NCBI RefSeq assembly: GCF_021295315.1
Contig: NZ_JAIMJA010000020.1
Location: forward strand, 1 to 64,000
Direction of reading: 5' to 3'
Length of the DNA stretch: 64,000 nt
From: Motilimonas cestriensis
Lineage (GTDB): Bacteria; Pseudomonadota; Gammaproteobacteria; Enterobacterales; CBDFNC01
The notes beneath the pieces are model-generated. The model did not search any database, was not told the origin of the DNA, and saw only the letters and a program-made list of their open reading frames with translations. Position numbers and translations under genes: made by a program. Shown here in pieces: positions 1 to 7,226 of this stretch; the stretch's first letter is position 1; each line of letters starts with the position of its first letter.

Positions 1-127
1 GTTACATTACCGGTTATTTCAATCGGTACAGGCCTCACCAGTTTAACAAGGGGTTATCGCCACAAAAGGCTGAAGCAGAATACTTCAAAACTTATAACGA
101 GGTGGCCAGTTTTAGTTGACCACTACA
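1..127 (+). mobile_element. 3' end of an IS3-family insertion sequence (truncated by the window edge)
   Basis: The first 119 bases encode the end of an IS3-type transposase, and the element appears to finish at the bases gaccactaca just after the stop codon. Terminal CA is usual for IS3-family ends. The minus-strand reading frame of a neighbouring cassette gene runs into this boundary and stops at a TAG supplied by it, which suggests insertion into that gene. The left end lies outside the window, so neither the family subgroup nor a target duplication can be checked. Confidence 0.7.
3..119 (+). CDS. IS3-family transposase OrfB, C-terminal fragment
   Basis: An open frame entering from the left edge ends at a TGA at 117-119. 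The 38 visible residues contain the pattern YFNRYRPHQFNKGLSPQKAE. This matches the segment after the last catalytic glutamate of the IS3-family integrase core (usual form Y-N-x-x-R-P-H-x-x-L-x-x-x-S-P). The protein would catalyse transposition of its own element. Only the tail is visible, so the DDE residues and the OrfA frameshift cannot be judged. Confidence 0.75.
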   Translation, partial: YITGYFNRYRPHQFNKGLSPQKAEAEYFKTYNEVASFS

Positions 128-236
128 CACCAACTTTCTGCGAACCTTTGTATATTTCGATTTCGACGGCTATTCCCAGCTTCCAGTCATACGGCTTGGC
201 GCAGAACCTAAAATCTTCTTTTTCAATCTCGATCAT
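123..236 (-). pseudogene. Start of an integron-cassette gene cut off by the IS3 end
   Basis: An ATG at 236 opens a frame of 37 codons beginning MIEIEKEDFRFC and rich in charged and beta-branched residues. It lies 13 bases downstream (minus strand) of a GTTAGAA core-site motif at 250-256, the usual spacing of a cassette gene from its attC. The frame closes at a TAG lying across the presumed IS end. I infer that the original gene was longer and was interrupted by the insertion. The family is not recognised. Confidence 0.4.
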
Positions 237-263
237 TTGTAATTTTGGCTTCTAACGCTTCAA

Positions 264-349
264 ATCGTGGTAGAGCGACCCATTACTGGGCCGACCCCAC
301 ACAGATCCGGACGTGCGGAATTACCGCATCCGGCTCTTCAGTTATATAC
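264..349 (-). mobile_element. Group II intron remnant: domain V and 3' end
   Basis: On the minus strand, 336 to 304 reads as a group II intron domain V. It opens GAGCCGGATGCGG, with the AGC catalytic triad near the 5' end, then a short loop. It closes CCGCACGTCCGGATC, with the two-base bulge expected before CGT. A short hairpin around GGCCCAGTAATGGGTC and a CTACC motif follow, resembling domain VI with its branch-point region, so the intron 3' end should lie near 264-268. No reverse-transcriptase core or domains I-III could be found upstream, so the element is a fragment. One base pair at the foot of domain V is mismatched compared with the usual consensus. Confidence 0.65.
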
Positions 350-478
350 TCACGCGTGTAAATCAACACGCGCATAGTACCAATCTACGTGAATAAATCG
401 CTTACTCACTCGTGGTCGCTCAATTGAATTGTAGCTCGCTTGGCTCGAATTCGGGGTTTGATAAATTGATTCGCTCAT
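350..478 (-). CDS. 42-aa ORF between an attC-like site and the intron remnant
   Basis: This short frame starts at ATG 478 after a strong ribosome site (AAGGAG, five bases before ATG) and 16 bases after the GTTAACC end of an attC-like site. It looks like the start of a cassette gene. The N-terminus MSESIYQTPNSS resembles the proline-containing cytoplasmic leader of some small membrane proteins (RDD-type), but no membrane segment follows. The C-terminus ends WYYARVDLHA, 13 bases before intron domain V. It may be a complete unknown cassette protein, or the 5' end of a gene fused to intron sequence by deletion. Confidence 0.4.
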   Translation of the reverse strand: MSESIYQTPNSSQASYNSIERPRVSKRFIHVDWYYARVDLHA

Positions 479-494
479 GGTTTCTCCTTATGAG

Positions 495-595
495 GGTTAA
501 CGCTTCCGCCATGCGCAGCGTGCAGCTGGCGGAATTTTTGTTGTTTTACAAAAATTATGACAGCTCATGCTGTCGCTTGGGCGGACTGGTTAGGT
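495..595 (-). other. attC-like recombination site
   Basis: Read on the minus strand, the left arm is ACCTAAC (595-589), a perfect RYYYAAC, and the right arm is GTTAACC (501-495). Inside these the L arms CCGCC and GGCGG pair. Between them are two further small hairpins, GACAGC/GCTGTC and an AATTTTTGT/ACAAAAATT stem. The length of 101 bases and the arm order R-L-L-R are as known for attC sites of chromosomal integrons. An ORF with a ribosome site follows at once, as in gene cassettes. Confidence 0.6.
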
Positions 596-828
596 TGGCA
601 GACTTAGCAACACCCATGCGGGAAGCCAGTAGTGGCAAAATTCAGAAAGGATCAGCACGAAGAAGTGCCACTATGATTACCTTGCAATTTTGACCTGAAA
701 ACGCTCAACCTTGTGCGCCCTATTTCTAGCTAACGATACTCTACCGGCTAGCGAAATTCTAAGAGTTGGCACGCGTACCAGCACCAAACTCTGTTGTGGC
801 GACCAGCCAAAAACAGAAGCTTTGCGCC
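596..828 (-). other. Cassette without a recognisable gene
   Basis: This stretch lies between two attC-like sites and is about the size of a small cassette. On the minus strand the longest frames are about 35 codons (a GTG start, arginine-rich, no clear ribosome site). On the plus strand a frame covering 412-693 crosses the attC site and is not credible. An inverted repeat TAGTGGCA/TGCCACTA is present near its middle. Cassettes lacking ORFs are known from chromosomal integrons; this may be one, or it may carry a promoter or RNA. Confidence 0.35.
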
Positions 829-925
829 ACCTAACGTCGTTGTACTGCCGCGAACGATAGTGAGTCGATGGCCTGCCGCGACAGCGGTAAAAAGCGGGCC
901 AAATGCAGCTACTATTTGTTAACTG
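829..925 (-). other. attC-like recombination site
   Basis: On the minus strand the site begins GTTAAC (923-918), overlapping the stop codon of the EF-Tu-like cassette gene. It ends with GTTAGGT (835-829), a perfect GTTRRRY core. Inner arms GTAGCTGC and GCAGTAC pair imperfectly with an extra-helical base, as is usual for attC. Its length of 97 bases matches the next site to the right. Confidence 0.6.
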
Positions 926-1296
926 CTTTCGAGTAAACCTACAATATCAGTTACCTTACACTCAGCAACCTTCTTACTTCCTTCAGTAAAGTAACCCATG
1001 GTTCCGACGGCTATTCTACTGGAATGATACTCACGCCTTTCATCAACTAGTATAAACATAAGAGCCTTACCTGATGATGAAACTTCTCCTTCAGGTAGGA
1101 CTTCTCCTGCCTCAGAAATGAATTCAGGCCAGATCATATTGATACCATCTACCTTTGGGTCATCACCTGCATAAAGGAAATCCCATCTAGTATGTTGATG
1201 TGGTGGCGATTCTCTACCGCCTTCGTCATGGGTTAGAAACCGATATTCGACAATAAAATCTGGTGGCCTTCTGGTTCTTTCTGAGTAAGTTTTCAT
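919..1296 (-). CDS. Cassette protein resembling a stand-alone EF-Tu domain III
   Basis: A 125-residue protein with no signal or membrane segment. Residues 15-30 (VEYRFLTHDEGGR) and the later GKALMFILVD and AVGTMGYF blocks follow the layout of the C-terminal beta-barrel of EF-Tu and related translational GTPases, in which a charged strand precedes a GGR turn and a hydrophobic strand closes the barrel. No GTPase domain is present. The ATG lies 8 bases from an attC-like right arm, and the TAA overlaps the left arm of the next, typical of a gene cassette. Function unknown; it might bind RNA or tRNA, but that is inference. Confidence 0.7.
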   Translation of the reverse strand: MKTYSERTRRPPDFIVEYRFLTHDEGGRESPPHQHTRWDFLYAGDDPKVDGINMIWPEFISEAGEVLPEGEVSSSGKALMFILVDERREYHSSRIAVGTMGYFTEGSKKVAECKVTDIVGLLESS

Positions 1297-1303
1297 TCTT
1301 TGC

Positions 1304-1400
1304 AGTTAACGCCTTTAGCATGGGCTGGTGAAGCTGGCACGTAATTGCGTAAGCAATTTAAGTGACAGATTTGCCAGTCCTTTGCCTAAACTTGTTATGT
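1304..1400 (-). other. attC-like recombination site
   Basis: On the minus strand the left arm CATAAC overlaps the TAA of the DUF4304 gene, and the right arm is GTTAACT (1310-1304). Inner pairs TTTAG/CTAAA and CTGGCA/TGCCAG are in the correct order. A small ATTGC/GCAAT hairpin sits at the tip. The arms are close in style to marine Vibrio/Shewanella attC sites. Length 97 bases. Confidence 0.65.
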
Positions 1401-1964
1401 GCTTGCTAGTTTTTTTAATGATGCCAATAAACTTTCTGCTTGTGGCTTGCATATGTTTAACCCTAATTGAGCGTATTTTTGAGCCTTTGTCTCTTGCGCG
1501 TATTCATAGGCAAGCATAGCTAGCTTTAAATAAGTTAGGGCATGCTCGCCCCCATAAATATTGGAATTATCATTACCTAAAAGCTTATTCGGCTCAGCCT
1601 CTGCTATAGCCATACGTATTTTGCTTAAAGGAGTTAAATAATTATTAAAGCCAGATATCAATTTATCATTAATTTCGTCAACCTCTTGGCTTGATAGTTC
1701 ATATGGCCAACCTAACAGGTCTTCAGGAGGTGAAACTCTTTTCCGAAATGAGCACTGGTACTCTTTTACTTTTTTCGGTTCTTGGTCTTGGATAAGGCAA
1801 AGCGGCTCTACGCCTAGATTTATATAGAACCTATTTCCCCCAGAGCTTTTCTGGAAGTTAACCACCATAACAACGTCTTCATCAATCAAATAATAGTTTT
1901 GGCCTGAGCCTTTAAAACCAAGATTTCTTATCGTTGGTGTAATTTCTTTGAGTAACTCTTTCAT
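1395..1964 (-). CDS. DUF4304-type cassette protein
   Basis: A 189-residue soluble protein. The N-terminal half (LGFKGSGQNYYLIDEDVVMV, then VNFQKSSGGNRFYINLGV) matches DUF4304, a family of unknown function common in integron cassettes and polymorphic-toxin neighbourhoods. Its typical features are G-F-x-x-x-G-x-x-Y and a long beta strand ending NLGV. The C-terminal half is helical and alanine/leucine-rich. Its stop overlaps an attC-like site and its start is 9 bases from another, so it is a cassette gene. The specific role is unknown. Confidence 0.7.
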   Translation of the reverse strand: MKELLKEITPTIRNLGFKGSGQNYYLIDEDVVMVVNFQKSSGGNRFYINLGVEPLCLIQDQEPKKVKEYQCSFRKRVSPPEDLLGWPYELSSQEVDEINDKLISGFNNYLTPLSKIRMAIAEAEPNKLLGNDNSNIYGGEHALTYLKLAMLAYEYAQETKAQKYAQLGLNICKPQAESLLASLKKLAST

Positions 1965-1973
1965 GACTTATTC

Positions 1974-2113
1974 ACATAACAGCTTCTTAGATCCCAAAAT
2001 GGGGGGTTAAACACCCCAAAACGGCGTCTATAACATGGCCTGAATAATCCCATTGATTTTTTATATTGTAAACAACACATTACAAGGTGTTTGATTTAAG
2101 CCATGTTATTTTC
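1974..2113 (-). other. Longer attC-like site upstream of the DUF4304 cassette
   Basis: On the minus strand, AAATAAC (2113-2107) and GTTATGT (1980-1974) form the outer arms; inside them CTTAAATC and GATCTAAG pair at seven of eight positions. The centre holds a GGGGT/ACCCC hairpin and a TTGTAA/TTACAA hairpin. At 140 bases it is longer than its neighbours but within the range reported for Vibrio repeats. From 2114 to 2275 I see no ORF; this belongs to the 3' flank of the NERD gene. Confidence 0.45.
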
Positions 2114-2275
2114 CGACAAAACGGCGGCGAATAATGTTATACGGCAAAAACATCTGGCATGAACAACAAACCAACACTAAATATAAAGGTGTAAGCACGC
2201 CATTAGCGCTAAACGGGTCTATTTCCATACAAAGAGAGACACAAGTACCAAGTAAACCACAGCGCTAACTTAGGC

Positions 2276-3070
2276 TTAATACTTTAAGGTGCTGCGACAT
2301 GTTGGAAACTGGCTACAACCCCAAAACTGATTACCTATTTGGTTGCCGCGCTTGGCCTTTCTGATCAACATCGGCGAGCCACACTTAGGACATGGCTGGT
2401 TAGTAACAGACTGCTTACTCACCTGAGGCTTTGCTTTGAGGCTATTAACATGCTGGTTGTGGGCGTGATTGGTTTTAAGCCCTTTGCTAAGTTGATGAGT
2501 GCTAATTAACGCGACAATATCCCTTACTTGAGCTTGTGTAAGAACTCTATCGGAAAAAGATTTTATATAACGTAAACCGCTGCGAGCATAGGTAACGTTA
2601 GCTGGCATCGGGGTTTTAAATTGACTATTGCCAATAAAAATCACCAGCGAGTGGATAGCATGATCAGGCAGATTGAGTATGGCTTGCAAAGTTTTAAGGT
2701 GTTTGTAGTTTTGATGTAGTGGGTTTTGAAACTGATTTTTGTGGCGATAAATTTGCTGAGTCCACTGGCGCTGCTTGGCTGAGCCAAAGATCCAACCTGT
2801 GATGTTTTTAGTTTCAATAACAAACACACCAAATGACGAAACTAATATATGATCAATTTGCGTGCTGCCATCGACCGTCGCTAATGTTACATCCTTAACG
2901 AGGGTGTAATGGGCTTTGGGCAAAGTGGCTAACATGCGGTTAACAATAAACTCCCCCAACCGGCCTTTAAACCAGCGGCTTTTTAGCACTAAGATAAAAA
3001 TGAGGACGGGCAACACATACCAAACTTGATATACGACTAACGTCATTAAATCGACAGGGTTCGGGTTCAT
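2276..3070 (-). CDS. NERD-domain protein with a topoisomerase-type zinc ribbon
   Basis: A 264-residue protein with one N-terminal membrane segment (about residues 10-26). A NERD domain (about 35-150) follows, with the signature QIDHILVSSFGVFVIETKN; its D and E/K residues correspond to the nuclease-like active site. At the C-terminus is a C4 zinc ribbon (CPKCGSPM ... CSQFPTCRST) of the type found in topoisomerase IA tails. NERD proteins are thought to process nucleic acids; substrates are unknown. The start follows TAGGAG. A GTTAAAT motif lies upstream at 3094-3100, but no second attC arm was found, so this is probably a chromosomal gene rather than a cassette. Confidence 0.8.
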   Translation of the reverse strand: MNPNPVDLMTLVVYQVWYVLPVLIFILVLKSRWFKGRLGEFIVNRMLATLPKAHYTLVKDVTLATVDGSTQIDHILVSSFGVFVIETKNITGWIFGSAKQRQWTQQIYRHKNQFQNPLHQNYKHLKTLQAILNLPDHAIHSLVIFIGNSQFKTPMPANVTYARSGLRYIKSFSDRVLTQAQVRDIVALISTHQLSKGLKTNHAHNQHVNSLKAKPQVSKQSVTNQPCPKCGSPMLIRKAKRGNQIGNQFWGCSQFPTCRSTLKY

Positions 3071-3230
3071 CAGCGCTCCTAAAGCTTCATTTCATTTAAC
3101 TCAACTAGCCTCAGCTTTGTTTAAACATGTCGTCTAAATGAATAGCATGTTTGTAATAAAAGCGTCGTTGTAAGGGTAAAAATACTAAGGGGATAGAGAC
3201 AGATCCCTGCGACCCTTTACGATAAAAAAA

Positions 3231-3249
3231 GAGAGCCGATCTGGCTCTC
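3231..3249 (-). terminator. Rho-independent terminator of the YdcH-like gene
   Basis: A GAGAGCC/GGCTCTC stem with a five-base loop, followed on the minus strand by a run of seven T. It lies 11 bases downstream of the YdcH-like stop codon. Confidence 0.8.
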
Positions 3250-3259
3250 ATGTGGTTTA

Positions 3260-3499
3260 TTAGGCTTTGTTTAGCTGTAGAAACAGCCAATCTTTCAGCT
3301 CGGCACGATCCAGTTTAAGTTGGTTCATCGCTTGGTCACCAATGGGGGCGCCATTAAGTTCGAGCACTCGAATTTCTTTATCAAGGGAGTCGTACTTTTT
3401 GACCTGCTCAGCAAAGTTTTCATCGCTGGCAATCAAATCACTAATGGTTGACAAATGTTCTGGAAATTCAGCTCGGAGTGAATGATTTTCACCTAACAT
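3260..3499 (-). CDS. YdcH/DUF465 family small protein
   Basis: A 79-residue protein predicted to form a helical hairpin: residues 14-45 (LSTISDLIASDENFAEQVKKY, shown here in two parts in the full protein) and 46-75 are charged and leucine-spaced. The family motif of one helix, a turn at E-L-N-G-A-P, and a second helix with KLDRAELKD is as in E. coli YdcH. Its function is unknown. I chose the ATG at 3499, which follows AGAGG by five bases; the upstream GTG at 3505 overlaps that ribosome site. It is followed by its own terminator. Confidence 0.8.
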   Translation of the reverse strand: MLGENHSLRAEFPEHLSTISDLIASDENFAEQVKKYDSLDKEIRVLELNGAPIGDQAMNQLKLDRAELKDWLFLQLNKA

Positions 3500-3635
3500 A
3501 TACACCTCTTTTATTGACGATAAGCAGTTGGTAGCACATAAACCGTTAACACGTAGTTTTAAGTGTAGATAGTTTTGCTGACTTTTTCATACTGGTTATG
3601 GCACAGATTAAAAGAGGTTTTCACGCTACGTTCGG

Positions 3636-3986
3636 CTATTTGGCGGCAGCCACAAACGCCATTTCGACTAAATAGTTAGGGTCGGCCAGTTCGGCTTTAA
3701 CGCAGGCACGACTTGGCGCGGTGCCAGCTGGAAACCAAGCGTCCCAAATTTCATTTAACGCTGCTAGGTTAGCAAAATCCGTAATGTAAATAGTCACTGA
3801 TAGTATGCGGGTTTTGTCGCTATTAATACTCGCTAGCCTTTCTTCGGCTTGCGCCAACACTTGCTGCACTTGTGCGGAAATACCTGCCGATAAATCACCT
3901 TCTGGCACTTCGACAAAGTGTGCAATGCCGTTGTAAACAGTTACGTCTGACCAGCGTACATCGGGGTTAATACGTTGAATATCCAT
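3636..3986 (-). CDS. RidA family (enamine/imine deaminase-like) protein
   Basis: A 116-residue protein of the YjgF/YER057c/UK114 fold, in which trimers hydrolyse reactive enamine/imine intermediates released by PLP enzymes. Visible family features are the DFANLAALNEIWDAWF segment, the SRACV block carrying the arginine that binds the substrate carboxylate, and the final LVEMAFVAA strand. The sequence is closer to the divergent YoaB-like branch than to canonical RidA. It is a monocistronic minus-strand gene and is likely cytosolic. Confidence 0.85.
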   Translation of the reverse strand: MDIQRINPDVRWSDVTVYNGIAHFVEVPEGDLSAGISAQVQQVLAQAEERLASINSDKTRILSVTIYITDFANLAALNEIWDAWFPAGTAPSRACVKAELADPNYLVEMAFVAAAK

Positions 3987-4139
3987 TTTTATTCCTTATA
4001 AAAAGCTTGATTAATGTCGGCTATAATAATCAGTTTTGCCTGGATTTTCATCAAGCTATGTACGGAATTAAGTAGCAAATGCTCGTCGCCCCTTTGTTGA
4101 TAAAAGAGGCGATAAATGTGGGGTTGTTGGGCTTGGCTA

Positions 4140-4823
4140 TTAATCAGGTAGCGCGCTTTGCGCCTCAAGTAACTCTTCTAAGGGTAGCTCGTTAAATTCT
4201 AGCGGCAAAACTTGCTCGGTAACTAATTTCCCTCCCGCATGAATTTGTGCTTGTGCCTGTTTAATTAATTCGGCTTTGGCATCTTGCTGACGCTTTATTA
4301 ACTGCTCTGCGGCCTTTTGCTGCAGAATTTTTGGATCGGTGTATTGCAATAATTCTGTTGGCCATATCGGCACAATTTCTTCCATCTGCTGATTGAGCAA
4401 TTGCTCGGCAAACACTTGCGGTGAGCCACCTGTTAGCAACATCACTGCCATTTGGTTGGTGTCAGCATTCCATACCAAACCCGCTTTTTCCGCCAGCTGC
4501 GGCACTGGAGTGTGGTTGGAAATTACATAATACAACGGGCCTTGCTGCTGAATTTCGTCAGCCGTTTTAAGCAAGCTTACCGCGGTCTGGTAGTGCTCAC
4601 CCAGTAATGGCTCCATCCGGTTTTTGATTAGGGGTTGCTCTAACAAGTTAACGTCATTAGGGTCTAATCCCACTAACGGCTTCATGAGTGCCCACATTAA
4701 TTGGCCTTGCGGAGTCATTAATAATAAGGGGGCGGCGCAGGCGTTTAGCAATAAAGCGAGCCATACCAAGTGCAGGTAACGGCGAGGTTTGAGTATCAGT
4801 TTACCCAAGATGTGTTGCTCCAA
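4140..4823 (-). CDS. Predicted lipoprotein of unknown function
   Basis: A 227-residue protein. A basic start (KPRRY) is followed by a hydrophobic stretch (about 18-28) and the lipobox LNAC, so lipidation at about Cys29 is likely. The rest is soluble: a hydrophobic segment near 50, then glutamine- and alanine-rich helices (QQKAAEQLIKRQQDAKAEL), probably coiled coil. I do not recognise a family. It follows mepM on the same strand with a gap of about 130 bases, so a link to the cell envelope is possible but unproven. Confidence 0.65.
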   Translation of the reverse strand: MEQHILGKLILKPRRYLHLVWLALLLNACAAPLLLMTPQGQLMWALMKPLVGLDPNDVNLLEQPLIKNRMEPLLGEHYQTAVSLLKTADEIQQQGPLYYVISNHTPVPQLAEKAGLVWNADTNQMAVMLLTGGSPQVFAEQLLNQQMEEIVPIWPTELLQYTDPKILQQKAAEQLIKRQQDAKAELIKQAQAQIHAGGKLVTEQVLPLEFNELPLEELLEAQSALPD

Positions 4824-4951
4824 AAAAGTGACCAGCCAATTGCCGGCGGCGGATTATAGCGGGGAAATTTTACGCAAGCGAGGGATATTTATAGGTTAAC
4901 TAGAAAGGCGTTTCATGGCAGTTTAACCGCCATGAAACGGATACAGAAGAC

Positions 4952-6322
4952 TTAGTTATTGGCGAGCATTAGGCGGTTTTGCGTGTTCAATGCCGAGATG
5001 TAAGGCGTTGAATAAGCAATAAAATCATCTCTGGCTTGGCCTGATAGCGATTCGGCTTGTGGTAACTTCACCGTTTTAGGATTGGTGTGTACACCGTTAA
5101 CCAAAAACTCATAATGTAAATGCGCCCCGGTAACCCGGCCTGTTGCACCCACGGTACCTATTTTATCACCTTGTTTAACGCGCTGATTTTGCTTAACAAA
5201 ACGCTTATTTAAATGCAGGTATTTAGTAATATAGCTTGAGCTATGTTTAATGACTACGTAGTTACCGTTAAATTTGTTGTAGCCAGAGGTGATTACCTTG
5301 CCGTCACCTGCTGATACAACTGGAGTACCAGTACGGGCAGCGTAATCGATGCCGCGATGGGCGCGAATTTTACCTGTAACTGGGTGGCGACGTTTCGGGT
5401 TAAAGCTAGAACTAATGTATTTAAAGTTTACTGGCGCACGTAAAAAGGCTTTGCGCATGGCTTTACCGTCAGGGGTATAAAAACTGCCATCTTCACTGCG
5501 CACGGCTTGGAACACCTCACCTTGGTTAATAAATTCAGCCGCGAGTATTTTGCCTGTTTTTACAAACTCACCTTCATGGTAAAGGCGCTCATAAAGCACC
5601 GCAAAGCTGTCACCTTGGCGAATATCCAAGGCAAAATCCACATCCCAGCCAAAAATGTTGGCAAGCTCCATAATCAGCCCCACATCAAGGCCATTGTTCA
5701 TGCCTGCGTTCCAGAAGTTAGAAACGATATCGGCACGGGTAAATTCGGTGCGCGCTTCGAGGGTTAAGGTTTCAATATTAGCACTAAAGCCTTTAGTCTC
5801 TTTATTAACCACTAAGGTTTCAGTGCTGTTATAAGGGTAACGTAAGCGGTGAAATTTCCCCTCAGAAGTAAGAGTGAACTCTATTTTTTCACCGGGGTGA
5901 ATACGGCGTAGTTTGTGCGCGTCGCCGCCTAGGTTATCAATACGAAACAATGTTTTAGCGCTTAAGCCTGCGCGTTGGAAAATCAGGGCTAAGCTATCAC
6001 CTGACTCAACAGTAATAGTCTCGGTAATAAAATTGGCTGAGTCTGCGTGAGGGTGGGATTTATTTTGCTGACTGGCGCGAGTCTTAACGGCTTCTAAGCT
6101 TAACGGTAAGGCATATTTTTCGCCAATGCTGTATCTTTGCTCGCCAGGCTCTAGTAGCTCATCTAAATTTTGATCAGATAGGACACTGGTGGTGGTTGAA
6201 GCCATTGCCACCGTTTCTACGCTGGCACTTTTTACTGGCATTCTTAACATTGCCAACAACAGCACCAGTAAAGGCAGGCCGATCCACAGGTGTTTTTTCT
6301 TGATAGAAACATTAAATGACAT
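4952..6322 (-). CDS. mepM: M23 peptidoglycan DD-endopeptidase (MepM-like)
   Basis: A 456-residue protein. Residues 12-26 form a membrane anchor. A LysM/OapA-like region covers about 100-165 (ESGDSLALIFQRAGL), and the LytM/M23 catalytic domain about 300-410. The zinc ligands are visible: H322-xxx-D326 (HRGID) and H401/H403 (HLH). The family cuts D-Ala-mDAP cross-links to allow insertion of new glycan strands. In related genera it lies between tyrS and anmK; neither is next to it here, so the usual block has been broken up. Confidence 0.9.
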   Translation of the reverse strand: MSFNVSIKKKHLWIGLPLLVLLLAMLRMPVKSASVETVAMASTTTSVLSDQNLDELLEPGEQRYSIGEKYALPLSLEAVKTRASQQNKSHPHADSANFITETITVESGDSLALIFQRAGLSAKTLFRIDNLGGDAHKLRRIHPGEKIEFTLTSEGKFHRLRYPYNSTETLVVNKETKGFSANIETLTLEARTEFTRADIVSNFWNAGMNNGLDVGLIMELANIFGWDVDFALDIRQGDSFAVLYERLYHEGEFVKTGKILAAEFINQGEVFQAVRSEDGSFYTPDGKAMRKAFLRAPVNFKYISSSFNPKRRHPVTGKIRAHRGIDYAARTGTPVVSAGDGKVITSGYNKFNGNYVVIKHSSSYITKYLHLNKRFVKQNQRVKQGDKIGTVGATGRVTGAHLHYEFLVNGVHTNPKTVKLPQAESLSGQARDDFIAYSTPYISALNTQNRLMLANN

Positions 6323-6463
6323 TCAAACCACACTAAATTCAGACTAAAACCAGACAAAACGCTCCGATTCTATCTATTGATGGCTTGATTAGCTACGCGA
6401 AACGTCCGTTTTAGTTCTCAATTTTATAAATAAGCAGCAAAATTGTATCTCTCAGAGCGTCTC

Positions 6464-7084
6464 TCAACGGCGTAGATTGAACACAGGCAGAGATAAGTGC
6501 CAACGCAGCGCAGCTAAGCGTAATCCTAACGTACCCGCCATGGCGATACCCAATGCCCAACCATCATCTAATCCTAAGGATAAGCTAACGGTGTAAAGCA
6601 CCCCGCCTAGAATAGATGCAGTTGCGTAAATTTCTTTTTGCAATACGAAAGGAATTTGCCCCGCTAATACATCGCGGATCATGCCACCCGCGACGCCAGT
6701 GATCACTCCCATGACGATAGCTACGACACTCGGTAACTCATAAGACAATACCTTTTCAGCGCCAATCACGGTAAAAAGGGCTAAGCCAAAGGCGTCAAGT
6801 ACTGGCAATAAAAAGCTAGGCAAGCGATGGGCTTTACGGGCCGTTAGCATGCTGATCAAGGCCGTGGCAAAAATTACATATAAGTAAGTGGTATCGTTAA
6901 TCCAAAATACCGGGGTTGCGCCAATGGCCATATCACGAATGGTGCCGCCACCAATAGCAGTAACAGAGGCAAGTACTACTACGCCAATAGGATCCATTTT
7001 CAGCCGCCCGGCGACCAACACGCCTGAAATGGCAAAAACGATACAACCGAGTAAATCTGAGAAATATACAAATTGGGCTAACAT
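6464..7084 (-). CDS. TRIC-type cation channel family protein (YicG/UPF0126)
   Basis: A 206-residue protein with about seven hydrophobic segments and an internal repeat. Each half has the GGG(T/M)IRD motif (GGGTIRD near 46-52 and GGMIRD near 132-137), the hallmark of the family in which the two repeats form a trimeric cation channel. The ion carried in bacteria is not certain. It is a single gene on the minus strand, separate from the RND pair by a terminator. Confidence 0.85.
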   Translation of the reverse strand: MLAQFVYFSDLLGCIVFAISGVLVAGRLKMDPIGVVVLASVTAIGGGTIRDMAIGATPVFWINDTTYLYVIFATALISMLTARKAHRLPSFLLPVLDAFGLALFTVIGAEKVLSYELPSVVAIVMGVITGVAGGMIRDVLAGQIPFVLQKEIYATASILGGVLYTVSLSLGLDDGWALGIAMAGTLGLRLAALRWHLSLPVFNLRR

Positions 7085-7160
7085 GGCTTAGTGGCGTATT
7101 AGTAAAAATTGGCGCGATTCTACCTTAAGCGCTGACAAAATATTATCTTTTCACGAAAAA

Positions 7161-7184
7161 AAAGCGATGCCTAAGCATCGCTTT
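7161..7184 (-). terminator. Terminator of the RND operon
   Basis: A perfect AAAGCGATG/CATCGCTTT stem with a six-base loop, followed on the minus strand by a T run; 43 bases downstream of the RND permease stop. Confidence 0.85.
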
Positions 7185-7226
7185 GAAAAGTCTCAGTAGC
7201 TAAACCTTTGTGGTTAATCCTTACTG

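Noticed and set aside
250-346. A fifth attC site between TATAAC and GTTAGAA
   Set aside because: The spacing fits, but the inner arms do not pair and the interior is explained by group II intron domain V; kept only as an alternative in the findings.
412-693. A 93-codon plus-strand frame
   Set aside because: It runs across an attC-like site and intron-flanking sequence, has no ribosome site and its composition does not look coding; the minus-strand cassettes explain the region better.
3094-3200. attC site upstream of the NERD gene
   Set aside because: GTTAAAT is a good right arm, but no left arm or L-arm pairing could be found, so the NERD gene is not called a cassette.
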